Source of the DNA: Cordylochernes scorpioides
Lineage: Eukaryota; Arthropoda; Arachnida; Pseudoscorpiones; Chernetidae
Length of the DNA: 64,000 nt
Reading direction: 5' to 3'
NCBI GenBank assembly: GCA_030710605.1
Contig: CP092886.1
Location: forward strand, 56,416,885 to 56,480,884
A program made the translations under genes and the position numbers. Of the stretch, positions 31,629 to 42,200 are shown in pieces. Within the stretch, counting starts at the first letter, position 1. Every line of letters begins with the position of its first letter. The notes under the pieces are model-generated. The model did not search any database. It was given only the letters and a program-made list of their open reading frames with translations, and was not told where the DNA came from.

Positions 31629-31716
31629 TCCCTCGACCCGGATTTGAACTAGCAACCAAAGGATTACCATTAACATATCTACCAGTCCTGCTATCTACAA
31701 AATGAGCTATTGAGAG
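31629..31716 (-). pseudogene. tRNA-Tyr-like sequence, probably a pseudogene (left arm)
   Basis: On the minus strand: AATAGCTCATTTTGTAGA (D-arm and A box, as in tRNA-Tyr), AGGACTGGTAGA around a GTA anticodon, an ~11-nt interruption where tRNA-Tyr introns sit, ATCCT closing the stem, and AGTTCAAATCC (B box). The T-stem has two mismatches and the acceptor stem has one mismatch and a G-T pair, so function is doubtful. It is also present at 62100-62187. Confidence 0.5.
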
Positions 31717-32117
31717 CTAACGATAGACTAAATGTATTGTCTAAAAGTGCTTTGGATAGTCTTTCAACAAGCTGTATTTTATGTTTGGGATATTTTTAAG
31801 TAACGTTGCTTCCTATAAGAAGATCATGTTTGATATAAATCACTAAAAACGTTAAAAACTTAGCTTTAAACTGGAGCTTTAAACTAAGCTTAAAACTGGA
31901 CATTTGAAAGATTTTCGATAAAATTCAGTAATACCATCGTTTTCTCATAATAAAAAAAAAGTAGTTTACATCATTGAGAGGACACACGTAGAAGTAAATA
32001 TATATATATTGAACTGAGAGAGATATATATTTATTATAAATCAAGTTTCAATAATAATAATTTTTAATCATTAAATACAGATTAAATAAGTATATACTGT
32101 AGTCTCTCTAAAATTGT

Positions 32118-32190
32118 GGTCCTGTGGCCTAATGGATATGGCGTTGGCCTCCGGAGCCAAAGATTGTGGGTTCGATTCCCATCAGGATCG
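32118..32190 (+). tRNA. tRNA-Arg (CCG), left arm copy
   Basis: Full cloverleaf: acceptor GGTCCTG/CAGGATC (one G-T), D arm GCC...GGC, anticodon stem TTGGC/GCCAA with loop CTCCGGA (anticodon CCG, reading CGG), 5-nt variable loop, T stem GTGGG/CCCAT with loop TTCGATT, and discriminator G. A run of ten T follows directly as a polymerase III terminator. No intron. The identical gene lies in the other arm. Confidence 0.93.
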
Positions 32191-32388
32191 TTTTTTTTTT
32201 AATTTTTTTTTTATTTAAACAGTAAATTATATATATAATAGCTTCATTTATTATACATGTATGTTATATACTCACTATTATTGATATATTTTCATATACA
32301 AATATGTATATATATAAAGATTCATTTATTATTATAAAGTTTCGTTTTATTATTTTAAATATAATAAATAGGTTAAACATTTTTTTTT

Positions 32389-32590
32389 AAAAGGGCAGTC
32401 AAGTCGGTGGATGAGAGGGTAACACGCTCGATTCCCGACAGTCATGAACCGGGATTGAATCCCGCGTTTAGTTTTGTTTAATATGTGAATAACATTCACA
32501 TATATTATTCACTGTTTCAATTATCATGAACTAGGTTGCTCTTGCTGAGCGGTACCTATTTATGTGAATTTGAACCAAAAGGGCAGTCAA
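32389..32590 (+). repeat. SINE insertion present only in the left arm
   Basis: Target duplications aaaagggcagtcaa at 32389-32402 and 32577-32590 bracket a 174-bp SINE with a tRNA-like head (GTCGGTGGATGAGAGGGTAA ... GGGATTGAATCCCGC). The matching place in the other arm (~61440-61455) holds a single uninterrupted aaaagagcagtcaa, the empty site. The head resembles that of the SINE at 27456, while the body differs. Confidence 0.9.
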
Positions 32591-32859
32591 TTAATAAAAT
32601 CTCTTTTAAAGCCCAATCGGAGGGAAAATGTATTACATTTCACTTTTAAAAGTTCGGTGACAGCCCCGCCCTGGATCGAGTGAACTCCCGTGACCTTGAC
32701 CTTTCCCTCATAGCGCCCCCTCCCACCTGCAATAATAAAAAAGCGTTCTCTAGTAATTTTCACATGTCAGTACAAATTATGATGACATTCTGAAAGAGAT
32801 TTTCAAAGAGCGTTGCACGCGAAAAAGCTGAACTTAAAAAATAAAGTAGACCAATTTTA

Positions 32860-32961
32860 ATAACGAAAATATTCAAAAAGGATAAGTTTCTTTATTTGAA
32901 AAATAAATTCGAGCTTTCGGGCGTAAGCTGCCCTTCTACAGGAATAATTATAATCATTTTA
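32860..32961 (-). mobile_element. ~100-bp Penelope-type insert present only in the left arm
   Basis: The other arm reads straight through (...ccaattttataaacgc..., ~61168-61182), while this arm has ~102 extra bases between near-repeats attttaataa and attttataaa. On the minus strand the insert carries CTGTAGA, a GGGC...GCCC hairpin and GAAAGCTCG, the PLE box arrangement with the first box altered from CUGANGA. No protein is encoded. Confidence 0.6.
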
Positions 32962-34017
32962 TAAACGCTAAAGCTTCAAACGCGCTTGCGGCCCGAAAAA
33001 TATCAGCAGTGTATAGACTAAATAAGACAATTTAGTGAACAAGGACGTAATCTCCTAAAGAAAGGTTCAATCAATATGTAAGCAGACAAAATCCCCAAAG
33101 TGGACATTCTTCAGGAAAAGTTGCTAACACATAAAGGGTGAATCACTAAGACAAAAATTACATAACGCAAACATTCCACTTATAGAAACCTGGTGCTCTG
33201 CCAGATTCTAGGCTTTGAATACTCTGCGGCCACACAGCTGTAAAGTCACTTTCTACCTAAGCTCTCCGCTCGCTCGCACATAATCAAGAAACCTCTAGGG
33301 CACAAATTAGTTGTATAGCCGTTAGTAAACAGAAGTGGCTTTTTAGGCGATGTAGATCTTGCAATCAACATGTCACGAATCATTGCGTGCGTGCGAAGAT
33401 GCGTGCGTATAGACTAAGGCCTCATTACACTTCCTACTAAATAAAATAGAACTGAAGATGCTTAAAGCAATATTATGCTGAACGCTTTGGAAATGATTGA
33501 CGCGTTCTCTTTACAGAAACTACAACTTCTGAGCGTTTTAAACAAATTACTCTCTTTTTAGAAATCAAAAAGAAAAATTATATTTTCAGTTGCCACTGGA
33601 GTCTAGAATTTCATGAAGTTCACATTTAGAAAAATCTCACAATCTCGTGAAAAAGTTGCGATCATCGGAGATGGTGTGAAAGAGCGGGATGGGGATTCAA
33701 TAGAAATTGCTAATCCGAAAATAAAGAGATAAAAACAAATATTAAAAATACTTGCCAATTTTCTCTAGAAGTTTCAAACTTTATGGCTTCCAAAAGAAGG
33801 CTATTTCAGCGTTTCAGATTTTAGCCATTCAAACATAAAAGTTCTCTACCAATTGTTGCTAAACGCACGGAAAATAAGGTGAAGGTTATGTGATTTTATG
33901 TAAATAAAAGTATATATGCAAAAGATGGCCACAGAAAAATCATATTTTATATTAAAAATGAATATTTTATATATTCTGCATTCCCTCAAATAACAAATTA
34001 CACAAACACTTTTCTTT

Positions 34018-34290
34018 TCTCAACACGCCCGGGTTGTCAGAGCAACAAAAGGAAATTTGTCACTTTCTTTGTCGAGGAAGTTTGCATATGGCTATTTTCA
34101 GGAAGCAGAAGACTACTTCTATATATCAGAAGGCGCTGCATTTAGAATGACGGCGGACCAACAACGTCCTACTTTCCCAGTGTTCCATGAAAGAGATGGC
34201 TTCCAGAGAAAGAAAGAAGCCATAAAATATTTTTTCCTATCATCAACATTCAATAAGTTTTATCGTTCTGTGCTTTCACACAGAGCATAG
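34018..34290 (+). CDS. Open frame of ~90 codons kept in both arms, unknown
   Basis: The frame is open from just after an upstream stop to 34290. From 34057 it differs from its inverted copy (59836-60069) by one amino acid (Thr/Pro) and two silent changes in 77 codons. No Met precedes residue 40, so as drawn it would need a splice acceptor (a pyrimidine-rich ...ttgtcag lies at ~34040). I recognise no domain. The low divergence may only reflect recent common origin of the arms. Confidence 0.25.
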   Translation, partial: SQHARVVRATKGNLSLSLSRKFAYGYFQEAEDYFYISEGAAFRMTADQQRPTFPVFHERDGFQRKKEAIKYFFLSSTFNKFYRSVLSHRA

Positions 34291-34539
34291 GAAGTATTAT
34301 ATCAAAACTATCATAGAGAGGATTAGAAATAAATGAATGATAATATTTGTAAAATGAGGTTTAGGATAAGAATTTGAAACAAATTTATAATATATTTATT
34401 TCAACACACAAAACGCGATATCCCGGCTAGAGATAATTGCGTCGATTTACATTTTTAAACAGAAACAGTTATAGACATATTATACAATAAAAAATAATTT
34501 TTAAAAAATAGGAACAATAATATATTTTAGGAACCTAAA

Positions 34540-34891
34540 CCTTTCAGGTTAGAAAGATAATCATAAATATATTTACAAAAATAGTTAAATCTCTGACAAT
34601 TATCTCTAGTATTTACAAATTTATATAGATTTACAACATTATTAACTGTCTGTTGTCTAGCGGTAAAGAAGAGTGGACATTCAAGCAGTAGGTGTCTCGA
34701 GTACTGGATTTCCTTGCCACAGTGACAGCTAGAGGCCTCAACCGCTCCAATTGTTGATAAAAATCCCTTGAAATTTCCGTGGTTCGTTGTAAACTGGGTA
34801 TTATAAAAATTGGAACGGAAAAATGATGGAATTCCAAACGGGGAAAAGTTTTGGAATGTTTCGGTTTTTTTTTTAGAAATAAATCATCCAT
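34540..34891 (-). pseudogene. LINE ORF2 C-terminal zinc-knuckle fragment (left arm)
   Basis: A minus-strand frame overlapping the open stretch MDDLFLKK... reads SSCHCGKEIQYSRHLLLECP, then FFTARQQTVNNVVNLYKFVN. The C-x-C-G...H-x4-C-P pattern is the C-terminal knuckle of R1/RTE-like LINE proteins. It is not closely related to the (TTG)n LINEs here. The other arm copy (59244-59600) has a small deletion through the knuckle. Confidence 0.55.
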
Positions 34892-35519
34892 TTTTGCACT
34901 TAAAAATGATCTAATTTTATTTATAATCGTAAGTAAATATGAGCAGAGATTCGAGAAGAGAGTAGGCTCTTATTCCTCTTTAAAATCTTGACTGGTGAGT
35001 TCTAAGCCTTATACAGTATTTAATTTCTGTGTCAAATTTGTAAAGCTCCCGTTCTTCGGTTGAATAATTTTGCGACGAAGACGAAAACTTTTAATAACGA
35101 CGTATATATGCATGTATCATATGTAAATATGTTTGTTTTACTCTTTCATTTTAATCATTTTGTTTTCTTTGGACTTATCATACATATCCGTGGCTTTCGT
35201 GCGTGAATCCATGTATAACACTTTGTCTTTATAAAGGCTTTTTGTGTATGCGTGTGTCAGTTTTAAGCCTTTTGCCTTTTTGAGCCTTGAGAGAGCCGGC
35301 ATTGGTTTAAATACCTCGGTTGTACCAAGCTATAGGCTTTGTTCGCATGTTCGATTTTTGAATAGAAAAGGAAAACGAAAGTGAAATCTCTCTTGTCTTT
35401 CTTATGACTGTGTGTCGAACTTGACCAATATGATCGGTATTCTAACTGGCATTGAACTAGGGAATACTTTGAAAGATTTCGTGAAGTGGGGACCACTTGG
35501 CAGATGGTGGCAAACATCG

Positions 35520-35810
35520 ATCCGTCAAGCCCTGATCAATATCCGTGTTTCGCCGGCTAGGTGCACACGATGACTGTCGTTAGACAAATTAAGGTTTTAA
35601 TTGATTTTTTCTACGGGCAGTTGTAGCCGTTTCCCACACGTTAAAAAAGTTGGTGTTGGCGCCATTCAATTGTTTCGGGCGAAGTGGCGACTGATTGGCG
35701 GTCGTCACGCACGAGCCTGGCTAATTATCTAACAATTAGTGTACGGCAGGCAGCATATCAGCCCAGCGCCTCGCCGATGTCGGTAACGTTCTTTCCTTCC
35801 CTACTGTCCA
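35520..35810. other. Conserved non-coding block between arms
   Basis: By eye this block shows no difference from 58335-58620 over ~280 bp, although arms elsewhere differ by a few percent. It includes TTAATTG, CTAATTATCTAACAATTAG and GGCGCCATTC. There is no conserved ORF. Possible regulatory element. It also borders the 41-bp minisatellite. Confidence 0.3.
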
Positions 35811-35814
35811 GCCG

Positions 35815-37125
35815 CTAGTGGTAGCGCAGAGCTTTCTCTCTCCCTTTATTGTTCGCTCAGCGTTAGTAGCACAGAACTTTCTATTGCCTGGTCAGAATTA
35901 GTTGCACAGAGCTTTCTCTATTTATTGTCCAGTCAGTGTTAGTAGCACAGAGCTTTCGCTCTTTATTGTCCGGTCAGTGTTAGTAGCACAGAGCTTTCTC
36001 TCTTTATTGTCCGGTCAGTGTTAGTAGCACAGAGCTTTCTTTCTCTATCTTATTGTCCACTCGGTGTTAGTAGCACATAGCTTTCTCTCTTTATTGTCCG
36101 GTCAGTGTTAGTAGCACAGAGCTTTCTCTCTTTATTTGTCCGGTCACTGTTAGTGGCACAGATCTTTCTCTATTTATTGTCCGGTCAGTGTTAGTCTCAC
36201 AGAGCTTTCTCTCTTTATTTGTCCGGTCACTGTTAGTGGCACAGATCTTTCTCTATTTATTGTCCGGTCAGTGTTAGTCTCACAGAGCTTTCTCTCTTTA
36301 TTGTCCGGTCAGTGTTAGTAGCACAGAGCTTTCTCTCTTTATTGTCCGGTCAGTGTTAGTCTCACAGATCTTTCTCTATTTATTGTCCGGTCAGTGTTAG
36401 TCTCACAGAGCTTTCTCTCTTTATTGTCCGGTCACTGTTAGTAGCACAGAGCTTTCTCTCTTTATTTGTCCGGTCAGTGTTAGTAGCACAGATCTTTCTC
36501 TATTTATTGTCCGGTCAGTGTTAGTCTCACAGATCTTTCTCTCTTTATTGTCCGGTCAGTGTTAGTAGCACAGAGCTTTCTCTCTTTATTGTCCGGTCAG
36601 TGTTAGTCTCACAGAGCTTTCTCTCTTTAGTGTCCGATCAGTGTTAGTAGCACAGAGCTTTCTCTCTTTATTGTCCGGTCAGTGTTAGTCTCACAGAGCT
36701 TTCTCTATTTATTGTCCGGTCACTGTTAGTAGCACAGAGCTTTCTCTCTTTATTGTCCGGTCTGTGTTAGTAGCACAGAGCTTTCTCTCTTTATTGTCCG
36801 GTCAGTGTTAGTAGCACAGAGCTTTCTCTATTTATTGTCCGGTCAGTGTTAGTAGCACAGAGCTTTCTCTCTTTATTGTCCGGTCAGTGTTAGTAGCGCA
36901 GAGCTTTCTCTCTTTATTGTCCGGTCAGTGTTAGTAGCACAGAGCTTTCTCTATTTATTGTCCGGTCAGTGTTAGTAGCACAGAGCTTTCTCTCTTTATT
37001 GTCCGGTCAGTGTTAGTAGCACAGAGCTTTCTCTCCTTATTGTCCGGTCAGTGTTAGTAGCACAGAGCTTTTGCTCTTTATTGTCCGGTCAGTGTTAGTA
37101 GCGCAAAGCTTTCTTTTTTCTATTT
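35815..37125. repeat. 41-bp minisatellite, left arm array
   Basis: About 31 copies of 'gagctttctctctttattgt' + 'ccggtcagtgttagtagcaca'. Variants with 'gtctcacagatctttctcta' alternate with the basic unit in the first half. The other arm carries an array of similar length, but with a different set of variants. Confidence 0.92.
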
Positions 37126-37399
37126 GTATCTAGTGATGTTAAGGGCGAAAAGCTTTTTCCAGCTTTATTATTCAATCAGTGTTGGTAGTGCAGAGCTTTC
37201 TTTCTTTCTCTACATATATTGGTTGAGCAGAACGTTATTTCTCTTTCTATACCGCGCTTGGTAGAGTGGAACTTTCTTTCACTCCCTGCCGCTGATAGAA
37301 GCACAGAGCTTTATTCTCACGGTCCAATTCACTGTCCAGGTGATTTCAATATCGTAGAGGGTTTTTCTCTCCATAACATCCAATGCAAGATAGCTGCGT

Positions 37400-38975
37400 A
37401 AAGCCAGCGTCTATCCATGCCCCATACAGTCTGGTAGTGCAAGTGAGATCTCCATCTAACATTTAAGCTGGAGTAGTTAGGTTAGTTAACTTTCCTGCCG
37501 TCATATATTGGTGTAGTTGTGTGCGGTCCTCTCTGAGATCAATATTTGTCATCACTCAAAATTTCTTTTCGCCAAAGGTCTGTCAGAAAATACACAACTA
37601 GGTCAACATTATTTCTCTGATTGATTTTGACAATTGCCAAAATTCTTCCGATTCTATTGTATTAAAATGTTATGTGTGTAAAGTTTATATAATAATTAAT
37701 TGAAGGAAATTTTCTGGGAAGATATTGACCTATAAAAAAGAAAGGGAACACCGCACGTCAAAATTAGCGCTAAAGCTAAGTGCCATCTTAATGACCCACT
37801 CCGGGTGGTCTCCAGGTGGGTGTTCTGAATTCGCCAAAGCTGGTGTTGCAGCTTTGTCACCGGCCTTTATGTTGCAGCGAGGCTCAATGAATTATGTTAT
37901 TTTTAGCATCTAGACATCAGCACATCATCCAGACAAAAAAATTATATATATAACATAATGTTTAGGTCTGAATTTGCCAGTACTTGGTTTTGTGGCTCAT
38001 TCTTTTTCATCACTAGTAAAGTTTTTACTAGGGTGATGTACAGTGCATCGTTCTGATGCACGTTTAAAGGGAGAGGTGACTCTTTTGATGTATATTTTTA
38101 TAACACAAAGTTTCAGGAGGATGATATTTATGTACCAAAAGCGGCACATCTCCCTGTTTGGTAAATTCGACCGATTTCATAACCCCTCTCGTAGTATGTG
38201 ATAGGGGAAACTGGAAACATTTTTAGATTCAATGCCCAAAAGTTATTCGAAACAAGTGTCAAGTATAGATAAAATAAACATATTGCCCAAATACTGTTAT
38301 TCGATAGATATGATATAAATATTGAAAAGGTAAGGACTAATATATTTTTATTCTTATTTATGATTACATGCTTTTATGTTATTTTCTATTGTTTTCAAAT
38401 GAAAAGGGGTCCCCTCTCACTCTTATCAATTGTCACACAAGACACACTATGCGTGCCATTTATTTTATCTCCTCGCGAAGCGCTAAATGTCCAACCATCT
38501 GAAGAAGGAATGGCGAAGAAGACCCGATGGATGAACGCCTCTGTATTCTGGGCCGTGCGACTTGTTTTCTTGGTATTGCCAGAGAATTGGTGGGGTTTGA
38601 GCATCGGTAACATTGGACTGCAAAGTTGGCGGTCTAATGAACACATTCAATCATTTGATTGAGAATTGATTATTATAAACCAATAGAATTAATATAAAAT
38701 AATTCTAATATATGTGTAAAATAAGAGATAAGATATTATTAAAACTAAATATCTATCTTCTTCAACTTGCAATAGGCGAGAGGGAAAGATACTAAAGCCA
38801 TGGAATTATTATTGGAATTCTATTGCATCACTCTAATTAAAGAATTCTCACTTTCAAGGCTAAAATACCGCTATGAGAATGATAAATAAATCTTAAGAAA
38901 CCTTGAAAATAATCTAAAAGACGAGATTTGATCGAGGCCATGATATATAGAAGTTGACATCAATTTATTACAGCA
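37400..38975. other. Unassigned stretch of the left arm
   Basis: Contains the interspersed repeat shared with 6490-6925 (37940-38200). An open frame at 38360-38662 (100 codons, ...KKTRWMNASVFWAVRLVF...) is mostly preserved at 55488-55781 in the other arm but matches no family I know. No start context or splice signal supports expression. Confidence 0.4.
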
Positions 38976-39256
38976 TATAAGCGCGCGCCATCTATATTCA
39001 AATTTATGAACTATTTACGCGCGTAGGTTTCTTTTGTGTAAATAAACAAGTCCCTACTGCCCTTACTACCATTATAATATATTGGTAGGGCCTAGCTCAT
39101 CAGTGGTGAACTCCCCTAGCAGTTTCGCCAGTTCTAAATATGGATTAAACTGGCGAACCCGTTGGGAGTGTTCAGCACTGATGAGCCAGGCCATCCCAAT
39201 AGTTTATCATTGCAGTAGGGGAAAAGTAGGGAATTGATAATTTTAATTTAAAAAAA
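38975..39256. mobile_element. Foldback family A copy that abuts the 70-bp satellite
   Basis: Leader ATAAGCGCGCGCCATCT, left arm (...TTTACGCGCGTAGGTTTCTTTTGTG), two inverted cores (GAAACTGCTAGGG... with CTGATGAGCTAGG; and GAACCCGTTGGGAGTG with CTGATGAGCCAGG) and a right arm ending ...CTATGCGTGTGAATACAG. The right arm runs without a break into the first satellite monomer. Confidence 0.75.
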
Positions 39257-42200
39257 CTATGCGTGTGAATACAGTAGTTTATAAAATAAGTATATAAACT
39301 GCCGGGTCTTGTGAATAAAATAAACCTATGCGTGTGAATACAGTAGTTTATAAAATTGAGAATATAAACTGCCGGGTCTTGTGAATAAAAGAAACCTATG
39401 CGTGATTACACAGAAGTTTATAAAATTGAGTATATAAACTGCCGGGTCTTGTGAATAAAAGAAACCTATGCGTGTGAATACAGTAGTTTATAAAATAGAG
39501 TATATAAACTGCCAGGTCTTGTGAATAAAAGAAACCTATGCGTGTGAATACAGTAGTTTATAAAATAGAGTATATAAACTCCCGGGTCTTGTGAATAAAG
39601 GAAACCTATGCGTGTGAATACAGTAGTTTATAAAATAGAGTATATAAACTGCAAGGTCTTGTGAATAAAGGAAACCTATGCGTGTGAATACAGTAGTTTA
39701 TAAAATAGAGTATATAAACTGCCGGGTCTTGTGAATAAAAGAAACCTATGCGTTTGAATACAGTAGTTTATAAAATAAGTATATAAACTGCCGGGTCTTG
39801 TGAATAAAATAAACCTATGCGTGTGAATACAGTAGTTTATAAAATTGAGAATATAAACTGCCGGGTCTTGTGAATAAAAGAAACCTATGCGTGATAACAC
39901 AGAAGTTTATATAATTGAGTATATAAACTGCCGGGTCTTGTGAATAAAAGAAACCTATGCGTGTGAATACAGTAGTTTATAAAATAGAGTATATAAACTG
40001 CCGGGTATTGTGAATAAAAGAAACCTATGCGTGTGAATACAGTAGTTTATAAAATAGAGTATATAAACTGCCGGGTCTTGTGAATAAAGGAAACCTATGC
40101 GTGTGAATACAGTAGTTTATAAAATGGAGTATATAAACTGCCAGGTCTTGTGAATAAAGGAAACCTATGCGTGTGAATACAGTAGTTTAGAAAATAGAGT
40201 ATATAAACTGCCGGGTCTTGTGAATAAAAGAAACCTATGCGTGTGAATACAGTAGTTTATAAAATAGAGTATATAAACTGCCAGGTATTGTGAATAAAAG
40301 AAACCTATGCGTGTGAATACAGTAGTTTATAAAATAAGTATATAAACTGCCGGGTCTTGTGAATATATGAAACATATGCTTGTGAATACAGTAGTTTATA
40401 AAATAGAATATATAAACTGCCGGGTATTGTGAATAAAATAAACCTATGCGCGTGAATACAGTAATTTGGAAAATATAGTATATAAACTGCCGGGTCTTGT
40501 GAATAAATGAAACCTATGCGTGTGAATATAGTAGTTTATAAAATAGAGTATATAAACTGCCGGGTATTGTGAATAAAAGAAACCTATGCGTGTGAATACA
40601 GTAGTTTATCAAATAGAGTATATAAACTGCCGGGTCTTGTGAATAAATGAAACCTATGCGTGTGAATATAGTAGTTTATAAAATAGAGTATATAAACTGC
40701 CGGGTCTTTTGAATAAATTAAACCTAAGTGTGTGAATCCAGTAGTTTATAAAATAGAGTATATAAACTGCCAGGTCTTGTGAATAAAAGAAACCTATGCG
40801 TGTGAATACAGTAATTTGGAAAATATAGTATATAAACTGCCGGGTCTTGTGAATAAAGGAAACCTATTCGTGTAAACACAGTAGTTTAAAAATTTGAGTA
40901 TTTAAACTGCCGGGTCTTGTGAATAAATGAAACCTATGCGTGTGAATACAACAGTTTATGAAATAGAGTTTATAAACTGCCGGGTCTTGTGAATAAAATA
41001 AACCTATGCGTGTGAATACAGTAGTTTATAAAATTGAGAATATAAACTGCCGGGTCTTGTGAATAAAAGAAACCTATGCGTGATAACACAGAAGTTTATA
41101 AAATTGAGTATATAAACTGCCGGGTCTTGTGAATAAAAGAAACCTATGCGTGTGAATACAGTAGTTTATAAAATAGAGTATATAAACTGCCAGGTCTTGT
41201 GAATAAAAGAAACCTATGCGTGTGAATACAGTAGTTTATAAAATAGAGTATATAAACTGCCGGGTCTTGTGAATAAAGGAAACCTATGCGTGTGAATACA
41301 GTAGTTTATAAAATAGAGTATATAAACTGCCAGGTCTTGTGAATAAAGGAAACCTATGCGTGTGAATACAGTAGTTTATAAAATAGAGTATATAAACTGC
41401 CGGGTCTTGTGAATAAAAGAAACCTATGCGTGTGAATACAGTAGTTTATAAAATAAGTATATTAACTGCCGGGTCTTGTGAATAAAATAAACCTATGCGT
41501 GTGAATACAGTAGTTTATAAAATTGAGAATATAAACTGCCGGGTCTTGTGAATAAAAGAAACCTATGCGTGATAACACAGAAGTTTATATAATTGAGTAT
41601 ATAAACTGCCGGGTCTTGTGAATAAAAGAAACCTATGCGTGTGAATACAGTAGTTTATAAAATAGAGTATATAAACTGCCAGGTCTTGTGAATAAAAGAA
41701 ACCTATGCGTGTGAATACAGTAGTTTATAAAATAGAGTATATAAACTGCCGGGTCTTGTGAATAAAGGAAACCTATGCGTGTGAATACAGTAGTTTATAA
41801 AATGGAGTATATAAACTGCCAGGTCTTGTGAATAAAGGAAACCTATGCGTGTGAATACAGTAGTTTATAAAATAGAGTATATAAACTGCCGGGTCTTGTG
41901 AATAAAAGAAACCTATGCGTGTGAATACAGTAGTTTATAAAATAGAGTATATAAACTGCCAGGTATTGTGAATAAAAGAAACCTATGCGTGTGAATACAG
42001 TAGTTTATAAAATAAGTATATAAACTGCCGGGTCTTGTGAATATATGAAACATATGCTTGTGAATACAGTAGTTTATAAAATAGAATATATAAACTGCCG
42101 GGTATTGTGAATAAAATAAACCTATGCGCGTGAATACAGTAATTTGGAAAATATAGTATATAAACTGCCGGGTCTTGTGAATAAATGAAACCTATGCGTG

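Larger units (their letters stand above)
29873..39194 (+). repeat. Left arm of a >9-kb inverted repeat
   Basis: Matches 64000-54960 in reverse complement throughout. It includes the Tc1 remnant, tRNA-Arg, tRNA-Tyr-like sequence, LINE fragment, 41-bp minisatellite and foldback element. The left arm is ~280 bp longer, mainly from a SINE (32403-32576) and a PLE-type insert (~32860-32961). Since the right copy runs off the window, the outer end lies beyond what can be seen. Confidence 0.95.

Noticed and set aside
35263..35517. 84-codon minus-strand frame (MFATICQVV...) as a gene
   Set aside because: The other arm copy is frameshifted after ~45 codons, so the frame is not maintained.
38360..38662. 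Conserved host gene shared by both arms
   Set aside because: Preservation is no better than the neighbouring non-coding sequence, the N-terminal third differs between arms, and no family is recognised.
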